From Pseudofrankia asymbiotica (GTDB lineage Bacteria; Actinomycetota; Actinomycetes; Frankiales; Frankiaceae), in the NCBI RefSeq assembly GCF_001983105.1, contig NZ_MOMC01000025.1, forward strand, positions 70,407-78,030: a DNA stretch of 7,624 nucleotides. The letters are read 5' to 3'. Position numbers and translations under genes: made by a program. Positions 1 through 6,364 of this stretch are shown one piece after another; the first letter of the stretch is position 1, and the number at the start of each line of letters is the position of its first letter. The notes beneath the pieces were generated by a model, which was not told where the DNA came from, ran no database searches, and worked only from the letters and a program-made list of their open reading frames with translations.

Positions 1-2619
1 CGCCCGTTTGGCGCCCATCGCCCGGCGCAGCTGGTCGGCCTCGGCCGCCGTGAACCCGGCGATGTCGATGGCCATCTGCATCAGCTGCTCCTGAAAGAGC
101 GGGACCCCCAGGGTCTTCTTCAGGGAACGCTCCAGCAGGGGGTGGGGGTAGGTGACCTTCTCGGTACCATTGCGGCGCCGGATGTAGGGGTGTACCGAGC
201 CGCCCTGGATCGGGCCGGGCCGGATGAGGGCCACCTCGACGACCAGGTCGTAGAAGCGGCGCGGGCGCAGCCGGGGCAGGGTCGCCATCTGGGCGCGGCT
301 TTCCACCTGGAACACCCCGATGGAGTCTGCGTCGCAGAGCATGTCGTAGACCGCCATGTCCTCCTGCGGGAGCTCCCCCAGGTCCAGGTCGCGGCCGTGG
401 TGAGCGCGGATCAGCTCGAACGCGCCGTGCAGCATGCCGAGCATCCCCAGGCCCAGCAGGTCGAACTTGACCAGCCCCGCGACCGCGCAGTCGTCCTTGT
501 CCCACTGGATGACGGTCCGCCCGGGCATCCGCGCCCACTCCACCGGCACCACCTCGGCCACCGGCCGGTCGCAGATCACCATCCCGCCCGAGTGGATGCC
601 CAGGTGCCGGGGAAACCCCAGCAGCTGCCCGGCGAGCCCCACCACCTCATCCGGGATCTCCGGCCCGATCCGGTCCCGTGGCTCGGGGGGAACAGCCGTT
701 CCGCCAGGGGGCTCGGGGCGGGCACCCGTCCTGTCAGGCGGTGTGGGGCGTGACCGGGCCTCCTCGACCCCATGGCGCCTGAGCGGATCCTCCACACCGT
801 CTGAGCGGATGCCGGGGCCGGAGGGCGTGGCCGGGGCGGCGGCGGGTTCACCTGCGGTCTGGGCGGTTCTCGCCGTGCTGACCGGAATCACCACGGCGGG
901 GGCCGCCGCCCGGGCTGGAATGGGCGGGGCCGTGGCGGCCGTGGCGGCTTGGGGCAGGGGCGGGGTGGGCTGCGCCGGGATGGTCGCCGCCGTGGTGGCG
1001 GGCAGGGGGGACCAGCGGTCTATGCCGGTGGACCAGGCGTCCTGCTGGCCGGGCGAGAAGCCGAGCGCGCGGGCGACGTCCCGCACCGCCGAGCGGGACC
1101 GGTAGCTGATGACGTTGGCCACCTGGGCGGCCCGGTCCCGGCCGTAGCGGCCGTAGACGTACTGGATGACCTCCTCGCGCCGGCCCGACTCGATGTCCAG
1201 GTCGATGTCGGGCGGGCCGTCGCGCTCCGGGGCGAGGAAGCGCTCGAACAGCAGGCCGAAGGAGACCGCGTCGACGCCGGTGATGCCCAGCGCGTAGCAG
1301 ACGGCCGAGTTCGCCGCCGAGCCGCGGCCCTGGCAGAGGATGTCCTCCCGGCGGCAGAACTCGACGATGTCGTGGACGATCAGGAAGTAGCCGGGGAAGC
1401 CGAGCGACTCGATCAGGGTGAGCTCGTGGGCGAGCTGGTCGTAGGCGCCGTCCACCCGTTCCCGCCCCGGCGGGCCGTAGCGGCGGGCGGCGCCCTGCGT
1501 GGTCAGCAGCCGCAGCCAGCTGGCCTCGGTGTGCCCGGGCGGCACCGGGAAGTCCGGCAGCCGGGGCGCGACGAGGCGAAGGTCGAAGGCGCATTCGGCG
1601 CCGATCCGGGCGGCCGTCGCCACCGCGCCCGGGTAGCGGGTGAACCGGCCGGCCATCTCGTCGCCGGACCGCAGGTGCGCACAGCCGGCCGGGGGCAGGT
1701 GGCCATCCATCTCGTCGAGGGCGCGCCGGGCGCGGATCGCGGCCATCACGGCGGCGAGCCGGCCCGCCGACGGGGTGGCGTAGTGGACGTTGTTCGTGGC
1801 GACGCAGGCCAGCCCGGCCTCCTGGGCGAGCTCGTACAGGGTGTCGTTGCGGGCGGAGTCGAGCGGCTGGGCGTGGTCCCACAGCTCGACGGCGACGTTG
1901 TCCCGGCCGAACCGGGCGACCAGCCCGTCCAGGCTGTCCCGGGCGGCGTCGACCCCGCCGGCGGCCAGGGCGGCCGGTACCACCCCCTTGCGGCAGCCGG
2001 TGAGGATCTGCCAGTGTCCCTCGCCCGCCGCGGCGGCGAGCACGTCCAGGCTGGTCAGCGGGCGGCCTTTCTCCCCGCCGGCCAGGTGCGCGTCGGACAC
2101 GGCCCTGGACAGCCGTCGGTATCCCTCGGGGTCGCGGGCCAGCACGAGCAGGTGCTCCCCGTCGGGGTCGGGCGTGCCCGGGCGCGGGGCGGCCAGGTCG
2201 AGGGAGACCTCCACCCCGTAGAGCGTCGGCAGGCCCACCTCGCCCGCCGCCTCCGCGAACCGGACCACCCCGTACATGCCGCCGTGGTCGGTGAGGGCCA
2301 GCGCGGACAGCCCCAGCCGGGCGGCCTCCTCGACAAGATCCTCCGGCTGGCTGGCCCCGTCGAGGAAGCTGAAGGCGGAGTGGCAGTGCAGCTCCGCGTA
2401 TGGCTCGCCCGCCAGCGCAGCGCCGTCACCACCGCGCGCGGCCGCCGTGGCCACCAGCTCCGGGGAGGGCCGGAACGCCTCGCGATGCCGCGTCCACGCC
2501 GGGGCGTCCCCACCGTCACCCGCCGGCGCCTCCCGCTCCTCGCCCGGGCGCGCCGGCCGGCCGGACATCCGCCGCTCCAGCTCCATCCACGAAACCGCCG
2601 GGTTCCACCAACTCACCAT
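1..2619 (-). CDS. dnaE2: Error-prone DNA polymerase DnaE2 (C-family), 3' end cut off by window
   Basis: This is the catalytic polymerase of the SOS mutasome, which copies past damaged template and causes induced mutation. 873 codons are visible, and the frame is still open at position 1. The PHP domain starts near residue 74 (YAELHCHS, with H78 and H80; TDHGG with D111 and H112; NNVHY with H279). Polymerase motifs follow: [17 protein letters not shown] (431-447), the catalytic PDIDLDI (470-476, with D471 and D473), [17 protein letters not shown] (from 670), [13 protein letters not shown] carrying the third carboxylate D720, and PLFQEQL near 840. An Ala/Pro-rich insert (537-653) separates the second and third catalytic motifs. 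The start is ATG 2619, or GTG 2616, which is better spaced from the AGGAG at 2622-2626. The N-terminus ([18 protein letters not shown]) matches how DnaE2 proteins begin. The frame stays open upstream to 2775, so GTG 2676 is possible but less likely. The product is expected to act with ImuB and ImuA. Confidence 0.96.
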   Translation of the reverse strand, partial: MVSWWNPAVSWMELERRMSGRPARPGEEREAPAGDGGDAPAWTRHREAFRPSPELVATAAARGGDGAALAGEPYAELHCHSAFSFLDGASQPEDLVEEAARLGLSALALTDHGGMYGVVRFAEAAGEVGLPTLYGVEVSLDLAAPRPGTPDPDGEHLLVLARDPEGYRRLSRAVSDAHLAGGEKGRPLTSLDVLAAAAGEGHWQILTGCRKGVVPAALAAGGVDAARDSLDGLVARFGRDNVAVELWDHAQPLDSARNDTLYELAQEAGLACVATNNVHYATPSAGRLAAVMAAIRARRALDEMDGHLPPAGCAHLRSGDEMAGRFTRYPGAVATAARIGAECAFDLRLVAPRLPDFPVPPGHTEASWLRLLTTQGAARRYGPPGRERVDGAYDQLAHELTLIESLGFPGYFLIVHDIVEFCRREDILCQGRGSAANSAVCYALGITGVDAVSFGLLFERFLAPERDGPPDIDLDIESGRREEVIQYVYGRYGRDRAAQVANVISYRSRSAVRDVARALGFSPGQQDAWSTGIDRWSPLPATTAATIPAQPTPPLPQAATAATAPPIPARAAAPAVVIPVSTARTAQTAGEPAAAPATPSGPGIRSDGVEDPLRRHGVEEARSRPTPPDRTGARPEPPGGTAVPPEPRDRIGPEIPDEVVGLAGQLLGFPRHLGIHSGGMVICDRPVAEVVPVEWARMPGRTVIQWDKDDCAVAGLVKFDLLGLGMLGMLHGAFELIRAHHGRDLDLGELPQEDMAVYDMLCDADSIGVFQVESRAQMATLPRLRPRRFYDLVVEVALIRPGPIQGGSVHPYIRRRNGTEKVTYPHPLLERSLKKTLGVPLFQEQLMQMAIDIAGFTAAEADQLRRAMGAKRA
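661..1011 (-). other. Ala/Pro-rich insert inside the DnaE2 palm (residues about 537-653)
   Basis: Between the conserved GQQDAWS...DRW segment and the conserved [10 protein letters not shown]...[10 protein letters not shown] segment, the DnaE2 frame carries about 117 residues dominated by Ala, Pro, Thr and Arg. From memory of mycobacterial and Streptomyces DnaE2, the same connection is about ten residues. I translated the frame codon by codon and it is open throughout, and the conserved sequence resumes in the same frame, so this is an insertion and not a frameshift. The composition predicts a disordered loop. No known domain is recognised in it. Confidence 0.8.
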
Positions 2620-2870
2620 GTCTCCTAGTTCGCTCCGTGCGAGCACCGCGCCCAGCACGGTCACCTGCCGCTTCACTTCACCAATCCACGGCAGGCTTGT
2701 CCGTGGGGCCACATCGCTTCGCTCGCGGCGGGCGGGCTTCGTGGGGAACGCCTGCGCGGCTACCTGCCGCTGTGGCTAGCCAAACCATGACCAATCCGTC
2801 AACGCGACTGGGACGAGTCATCCCCCCACCCGCCGGCGATCTTGCCCACCGGCGGGACACTTCTCCTCCC
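2620..2870. other. 251-base spacer between imuB and dnaE2, no convincing gene
   Basis: The spacer is visibly less GC-rich than its flanks and has poor coding periodicity. A 60-codon minus-strand frame (2860-2678, GTG start, SD-like GGGAGGAG just upstream) crosses it, but only 39 of its 60 codons end in G or C and it uses AGA and CTA, unlike the neighbours. The spacer contains a small hairpin (CCACGG 2686-2691 with CCGTGG 2701-2706), a longer-range inverted pair (CGGCAGG 2689-2695 with CCTGCCG 2763-2769), an 8-bp direct repeat ACCAATCC (2680-2687 and 2790-2797), and a GC hairpin next to imuB. No LexA box is visible, so dnaE2 probably depends on the operon promoter or on an unrecognised one. 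Confidence 0.6.
2829..2856 (-). other. GC-rich hairpin just after imuB
   Basis: CCCGCCGG (2829-2836) pairs perfectly with CCGGCGGG (2849-2856) around a 12-base loop, starting 15 bases after the imuB stop. No U-tract follows on the minus strand, so it is not a classical intrinsic terminator. It could be a partial terminator or an mRNA-stabilising or processing hairpin that sets the dnaE2 level relative to imuAB. Confidence 0.4.
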
Positions 2871-4604
2871 TCAGCCGTATGACGCCTCCCACCACCAGCG
2901 GCCGGCCTCGACGTACAGGAGGCAGGCCGAGCCGTTCTCGGTGACCAGCTGGAACCGGGCCCGGCGCCGGCCGGCGGCCTCCCACCACCGCTCGTCGACC
3001 GGCCACGGCCCGGCCCAGCCGACGACCCGGACCGGCGGGCGGCCGTCGACGGACAGCCAGGTGGGCGCCCCGGTGGCCGTCGCCCGTCCGCTGACGACGA
3101 CGGACTCGCCAGCGGCGTCGAGCAGTTCGGCGGGGCGGGGCTCGACGAGCACGGTGGCCGGCGCCGGCGGGGGCAGCCGGCCGGGCCACGGGGCGGCGGC
3201 CCGCTCGGCCTCGGCCGGGCCGCGCGGCCCGCGCGGCTCCCCCCACGGCACCAGTCGGACCGCCGCGAGCGGGTCCCGTCCGCCGCGCACCTCGGCGGTG
3301 AGGACCGCCTCCGGCCCGAGCAGCCCCTGCACCCGGTCGAGGGCGCGGCGCACCCGGCCGTCGGCCGCTCCCGGCTCCCCCCACAGCCCCAGCTGGCGGC
3401 CGTCGGCGGCGAGCAGGTCCTGCGGGGTCACCCGGATCCTGATGATCCGGGCTGGTTCGGGAGGCCGCCCCACCCGCGACGGGGAAGAAATGATCGCGGC
3501 TGGGGCGGCCCGCCCCGCTGGCCCGCCGGCCGCGTTCGCGGCGGACAGCCAGCCGTCGAGCTGCCAGCGGATCCGGTCGGTGATCGCGGCGGCGGTCAGC
3601 GGGCCGTCATGCCGCCAGACCCGGCGCAGGTGCTCGCCGTGCTCGGTCTCGGCCTCGATGGCGACCCGGGCGCAGGCCAGCCCCGCGGCCAGCAGCCTGG
3701 CGTGGGCGTCCTCGGCGAGCCGGCGGGCGGTGAAGACGACCTGGTCGACGTTGTCGGCCGGCGGGTCGAGCTCGGTCTCGACGGTGAGATCCGGTGGGAC
3801 CACCCGCGGCGCCGGCAGCCGCTCGTCATCGCCGCGGGCGAGCCGGTGCGCGAGCACCCCGTCCGGGCCGAACCGGGCGAGCACCTCCCCCGCGGGCAGC
3901 GCGGCGAACGCGCCCAGGGTGGGCAACCCCAGCCGGCGCAGCAGCCCGGCGAGCTCGGGCCGGTCGAGCAGTTCCACCGGCAGCGGCGCGAGGAAGCCCG
4001 CACCGGCACCGGCCGGCACGGTCTCGCCGAGCCGGGCGGCCACCGCGGCCGCGAACGGCCCGTCGGCGATTCCGAAGGAGCACAGCGCCACCGCGGCCGA
4101 GCCCCTGCCCTGACCTCCCCCGTCAGCCAGACCGGCCCTGTCACCCAGGCCTCTCGGGCCACTCCGGCGGGCCGAGCCGCGCGGCCCGCCGGCCGTGGCG
4201 GCCCCACCGGCCGCCACGGCGGCCAGCGCGGCGGCGACCGCGCCGCGGACCTGGGCGATCACCAGTGCCTCGGCGCCGAAGTAGCGGGCGGCACCGCGGA
4301 CGGGTATGAGGCAGTCGCCGGGCTGGGTCACCTCGGCGCCGGGCACCACGGTCTCGACGGCGGCCACCACCGGCTCGAACACCCGGGCGTCCCGCTCCGG
4401 GTCGGCGGGAAGCAGCCGCAGCTCGGGGCAGCGCCCCTGGGCGTCGCGACGGCGCAGCCCGGGCAGCACGCCGGCGGCGCGGGCGGCCCTGGTCACCGCC
4501 ACGACCTGGTTCGCCTCGATGACAGCGGCGGGCACCTCGGGGCTGGCTCCCGCGGCCGTCGTCGGCCAGTCCCCGCAGTGCAGGGCAAGCATTCGCACAG
4601 GCAT
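2871..4604 (-). CDS. imuB: ImuB, inactive Y-family polymerase homologue and beta-clamp adaptor
   Basis: The 577-residue product is the mutasome hub, linking DnaE2 and ImuA to the sliding clamp. The N-terminus (MLALHCGDWPTTAA) replaces the metal-binding FVDMDAFFAS of active Y-family polymerases. The later SxDE motif is replaced by GDCLIPVRGAARYFG (96-110), so the Y-family active site should be dead. Helix-hairpin-helix-type sequence (LLRRLGLPTLGAFAALPAGEVLARFG) lies at 221-246, and a little-finger-like region runs about 270-400. QLGLWG (404-409) matches the clamp-binding motif known from mycobacterial ImuB (QLPLWG). The C-terminal part (about 480-577) is the usual ImuB tail. Low-complexity inserts occur at about 131-170 (Gly/Ala/Arg) and 353-385. 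ATG 4604 directly abuts the imuA stop (TAG 4607-4605), with GAGGGGG upstream, so translation is probably coupled. Confidence 0.93.
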   Translation of the reverse strand: MPVRMLALHCGDWPTTAAGASPEVPAAVIEANQVVAVTRAARAAGVLPGLRRRDAQGRCPELRLLPADPERDARVFEPVVAAVETVVPGAEVTQPGDCLIPVRGAARYFGAEALVIAQVRGAVAAALAAVAAGGAATAGGPRGSARRSGPRGLGDRAGLADGGGQGRGSAAVALCSFGIADGPFAAAVAARLGETVPAGAGAGFLAPLPVELLDRPELAGLLRRLGLPTLGAFAALPAGEVLARFGPDGVLAHRLARGDDERLPAPRVVPPDLTVETELDPPADNVDQVVFTARRLAEDAHARLLAAGLACARVAIEAETEHGEHLRRVWRHDGPLTAAAITDRIRWQLDGWLSAANAAGGPAGRAAPAAIISSPSRVGRPPEPARIIRIRVTPQDLLAADGRQLGLWGEPGAADGRVRRALDRVQGLLGPEAVLTAEVRGGRDPLAAVRLVPWGEPRGPRGPAEAERAAAPWPGRLPPPAPATVLVEPRPAELLDAAGESVVVSGRATATGAPTWLSVDGRPPVRVVGWAGPWPVDERWWEAAGRRRARFQLVTENGSACLLYVEAGRWWWEASYG

Positions 4605-5519
4605 CTACGCCGCCCCCTCGACGGAGGGCGGGCCCGGCGCGGGCCGTGCCTCTTCCCTGGGTGGCGAGCCGGCGCCGCCGTCGCGGGCGGCGACGCCGTC
4701 CAGGCTGGCGACGGGATCCGCGCCGGCGACGGCGAGCCAGCCGTGGCGCGGGCGGGCGGCGGCACCGCGACCGGACACCCGGACCAGCAGCCGGGCCCCG
4801 CGCAGGTGGCCGTGCCCCTGGCCGAGGCCGTGGAAGGAGCGCTCCTCGGCGGCCAGCCGCAGGTCGGCGCCGTCCCATCCCTCCCCGATCGGAAGCAGCA
4901 CACAGCCCCGCTCCCGGGCGCGGGCCGAGAGCCGCCGGGGCGCGCTGGCCGTCCCGGCCGCGCCGCCCCGCGCCGGCGAGCGGACCGCGACCACGTCCAG
5001 GGCGTCGATCAGCGCGGCGACGATCACCGGCCAGCGCGGCCCCGGCTCGGGTACCAGGACCAGCCGCTCCAGCGCGATCCCCGCCTCGGCCGCCGCGAGC
5101 AGGCCGAGCGTGGGACAGCCGACCACCGCGCACCATGCCCCGGCCCTCGACGGTTCGGCGAGCACGGTGAGCAGCAGCGCCGCCGACCCCTCGACGGCCA
5201 CCGTCGCCCCGCGCGGCAGCCCGCGCCGGGGCAGCAGCGCGGCCAGCGCCGCCGGCACCGGCAGCATCCGGTCCGGATCGGTGAGGTCCGGCGGGTCGGC
5301 CCGACCATCCGGGCCGCCGGCGATCTCCCGCAGGTCACGCAGCTCCCGCAGGTCACGCAGCGCGGCCACCACCGGCGCGGCGAGCCCGGTGACGGGCCGT
5401 TCCCCCGGGGACGCCTCACGAGCCGCATGGGCGTCGCGGGCGTCGCGGACACTCCGGCCCTCGCGAGAGGAACCGCCAGGAGAGGGGCGGACCGGATCGG
5501 CCGCCCTGGCGGGTGCCAC
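4605..5519 (-). CDS. imuA: ImuA-type RecA-like mutasome accessory protein
   Basis: This is the actinobacterial ImuA counterpart (called ImuA' in mycobacteria), needed with ImuB for DnaE2-dependent mutagenesis. GTG 5519 gives 304 residues. It lies 2 bases after the upstream stop (TAG 5524-5522) and has GGAG (5529-5526) at 5-base spacing. The frame is open further upstream to 5723, but that part overlaps the HEPN gene and is unlikely to be translated. The RecA-like core starts near MLPVPAALAALLPRRGLPRG (85-104). Where RecA has a Walker A lysine, this protein reads VEGSAALLL (109-117), so ATP binding is doubtful. CAVVGCPTLGLLAAAEAGIALERLVLVPEP (130-159) matches the family core. An arginine-rich N-terminus contains a duplicated LRDLRE (54-65). 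The C-terminal tail is low in complexity. Identity rests on the core plus strict imuB/dnaE2 linkage. Confidence 0.85.
   Translation of the reverse strand: MAPARAADPVRPSPGGSSREGRSVRDARDAHAAREASPGERPVTGLAAPVVAALRDLRELRDLREIAGGPDGRADPPDLTDPDRMLPVPAALAALLPRRGLPRGATVAVEGSAALLLTVLAEPSRAGAWCAVVGCPTLGLLAAAEAGIALERLVLVPEPGPRWPVIVAALIDALDVVAVRSPARGGAAGTASAPRRLSARARERGCVLLPIGEGWDGADLRLAAEERSFHGLGQGHGHLRGARLLVRVSGRGAAARPRHGWLAVAGADPVASLDGVAARDGGAGSPPREEARPAPGPPSVEGAA
5325..5360. repeat. Perfect 18-bp tandem duplication inside imuA
   Basis: CTCCCGCAGGTCACGCAG occurs twice head to tail (5325-5342 and 5343-5360), with no mismatch. In the imuA frame it encodes LRDLRE twice (residues 54-65), extending an amphipathic charged helix before the RecA-like core. 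The length is a multiple of three, so gain or loss of a copy keeps the frame. Replication slippage is the likely origin. Confidence 0.95.
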
Positions 5520-5521
5520 GG

Positions 5522-6211
5522 CTACTCCGTCCCGGAACGGGCCGTCCCCGGCACCGTCCCGGTGAGCGCCGGCTGGGATGGCAGGCCGAGGACCTCCTCC
5601 ACCACGCCAAGGAAGATCTCCACCTGCCGGACGAGATCGTCGGCCTCGCGGGCGGTCACGACCGACAGCCCGGCTTCCGCCGCCGCCCGCCGCGGCGCGC
5701 CCGCGGCGAAGAAGTCCGCCCACTCGTCCAGCGCCGGGACGACCTGGGCCAGCAGCCGCCAGGCGCTCACCGGCCGGCCGCGCCGGCCCGGCCGGGGCTT
5801 CGCCCGGTCCGCCAGTACGGCCGCGGCCACCCGCAGCGCGGCGAGGTGCGCGAGGGCGTACCGCTCCCCCGCCGGATGGGCGAACGCCGCCTCGGCCAGC
5901 CCGTGCCTGGCCGCGGCCAGCAGGTCGTCCCGGGAACGGCGCGGCATCCCGGCCGCCGGGACCGCCACGCGGCGATCATCGGAGGAGCCCTGTCGCACCC
6001 CCGAGGCAGACTGCTGGGAGAGCGGGGGCTGTGGTGCCTGCGGGGGCCGGTGCCGTACCGGGTACAGGGTGGGCTGCTGGCACACGGGCTGCTCGGACCT
6101 GCCAGATCGGCTCCGCCGATCCGGCGGGGGCCCCGGGACGGACTGCTGGCGCACGGCCGGGTGACGCGGCGCGGGCTGAGCTGGCTGGTGTGGAGTCGGC
6201 TGGCTGGTCAT
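5522..6211 (-). CDS. SAV_6107-like HEPN-domain protein, first gene of the SOS mutasome operon
   Basis: The 229-residue product has two parts. Residues 1-88 are Pro/Gln/Ser/Arg-rich and probably disordered, with degenerate QQ-centred repeats (RQQSVPG 21-27, CQQPTLY 44-50, SQQSASG 65-71). Residues 89-210 are a helical domain (RDDLLAAARHGLAEAAFAHP, GERYALAHLAALRVAAAVLADRA, WRLLAQVVPALDEWADFFAAGA, READDLVRQVEIFLGVVEEVLGL) that I recognise as the actinobacterial SAV_6107 HEPN family. R117-YALA-H122 fits the R-x4-6-H motif of HEPN ribonucleases, although its activity here is unknown. ATG 6211 has GGAGGG (6223-6218) at 6-base spacing. The shorter start M89 has no ribosome binding site, so the extension is probably real. 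The stop lies 2 bases before imuA. The gene is the first downstream of the SOS box, so SOS induction is expected. Confidence 0.85.
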   Translation of the reverse strand: MTSQPTPHQPAQPAPRHPAVRQQSVPGPPPDRRSRSGRSEQPVCQQPTLYPVRHRPPQAPQPPLSQQSASGVRQGSSDDRRVAVPAAGMPRRSRDDLLAAARHGLAEAAFAHPAGERYALAHLAALRVAAAVLADRAKPRPGRRGRPVSAWRLLAQVVPALDEWADFFAAGAPRRAAAEAGLSVVTAREADDLVRQVEIFLGVVEEVLGLPSQPALTGTVPGTARSGTE

Positions 6212-6217
6212 GTCCCA

Positions 6218-6223
6218 CCCTCC
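6218..6223 (-). promoter_or_regulatory. Ribosome binding site of the HEPN gene
   Basis: On the minus strand this reads GGAGGG, 6 bases before ATG 6211. It decides in favour of the long form of the HEPN protein, because the internal ATG (5947) has no comparable site. Confidence 0.75.
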
Positions 6224-6240
6224 GGTCTGGCGTCGTGCTC

Positions 6241-6285
6241 GCTGGCGTCGTCAGCGCTGGTCCTGTCAGTGCTGGCCTTGTCAGT
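6241..6285. repeat. Three degenerate 15-bp tandem repeats in the operon leader
   Basis: On the plus strand the units are GCTGGCGTCGTCAGC (6241-6255), GCTGGTCCTGTCAGT (6256-6270) and GCTGGCCTTGTCAGT (6271-6285). A weaker copy lies at 6226-6240. They lie between the presumed operon transcription start and ATG 6211, so they should be transcribed as leader RNA. The last two contain TGTCAGT, and each is followed by G. Confidence 0.8.
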
Positions 6286-6304
6286 GCCGCCGACCCGGCG
6301 CCCC

Positions 6305-6333
6305 ACTTTGTTCGAACAAAGGTTCGAACACAA
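6305..6333 (-). promoter_or_regulatory. Candidate promoter of the HEPN-imuA-imuB-dnaE2 operon
   Basis: On the minus strand TTGTGT (6333-6328) and CAAAGT (6310-6305) are 17 bases apart. The -35 is fair. The -10 differs from actinobacterial TANNNT at its first base. The SOS box lies within this spacer, where bound LexA would block RNA polymerase. Transcription would start near 6298, giving a leader of roughly 85-90 bases. Assigned from spacing and position only. Confidence 0.5.
6312..6327. promoter_or_regulatory. SOS box (LexA operator)
   Basis: TCGAAC-AAAG-GTTCGA is a perfect match to the actinobacterial LexA consensus TCGAAC-N4-GTTCGA, and the symmetry extends one base each side (6311-6328). 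It belongs to a 12-bp tandem arrangement, GTTCGAAC at 6310-6317 and again at 6322-6329, and it overlaps a second perfect palindrome CTTTGTTCGAACAAAG (6306-6321). It lies 100 bases upstream of the HEPN gene on one side and 37 bases upstream of the plus-strand small ORF on the other. LexA repression of the mutasome operon agrees with known control of imuA'-imuB and dnaE2 in mycobacteria. Confidence 0.95.
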
Positions 6334-6350
6334 CTGAAGGTAGCCCGACT

Positions 6351-6359
6351 GAGAGGAGG
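6351..6359 (+). promoter_or_regulatory. Strong ribosome binding site for the plus-strand small ORF
   Basis: GAGAGGAGG lies 5 bases before ATG 6365 and is close to a full anti-16S match. It is the main reason to think the short plus-strand frame is translated, because the GTG of the monooxygenase gene at 6547 has no such site of its own. Confidence 0.7.
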
Positions 6360-6364
6360 CGTCA

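Noticed and set aside
848..1882. Minus-strand open frame of 344 codons inside dnaE2
   Set aside because: It is a shifted frame of dnaE2; the real frame is open throughout and carries the catalytic motifs.
949..2628. Long plus-strand open frame opposite dnaE2
   Set aside because: The opposite strand encodes unmistakable DnaE2 motifs in the same interval, and the plus-strand product shows no family features.
2620..2700. Search for a second LexA box in front of dnaE2
   Set aside because: Only fragments such as TTCG at 2629-2632 and GAAC at 2746-2749 occur, without the N4-spaced partner.
2678..2860. 60-codon minus-strand ORF between imuB and dnaE2
   Set aside because: An SD-like sequence precedes it at a spacing of only about 2 bases. 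Only 39 of 60 codons end in G or C and rare codons are used, so it does not look coding. Kept as part of the spacer description.
5520..5723. N-terminal extension of imuA to 5723
   Set aside because: It would overlap the HEPN coding region by about 200 bases, the sequence is low in complexity, and GTG 5519 has a well-spaced GGAG and an adjacent upstream stop.
3609..6164. Very long plus-strand open frame opposite imuB, imuA and the HEPN gene
   Set aside because: It is antisense to three recognisable genes, its protein is Gly/Arg/Gln-rich without any domain, and long shadow frames are expected at this GC content.
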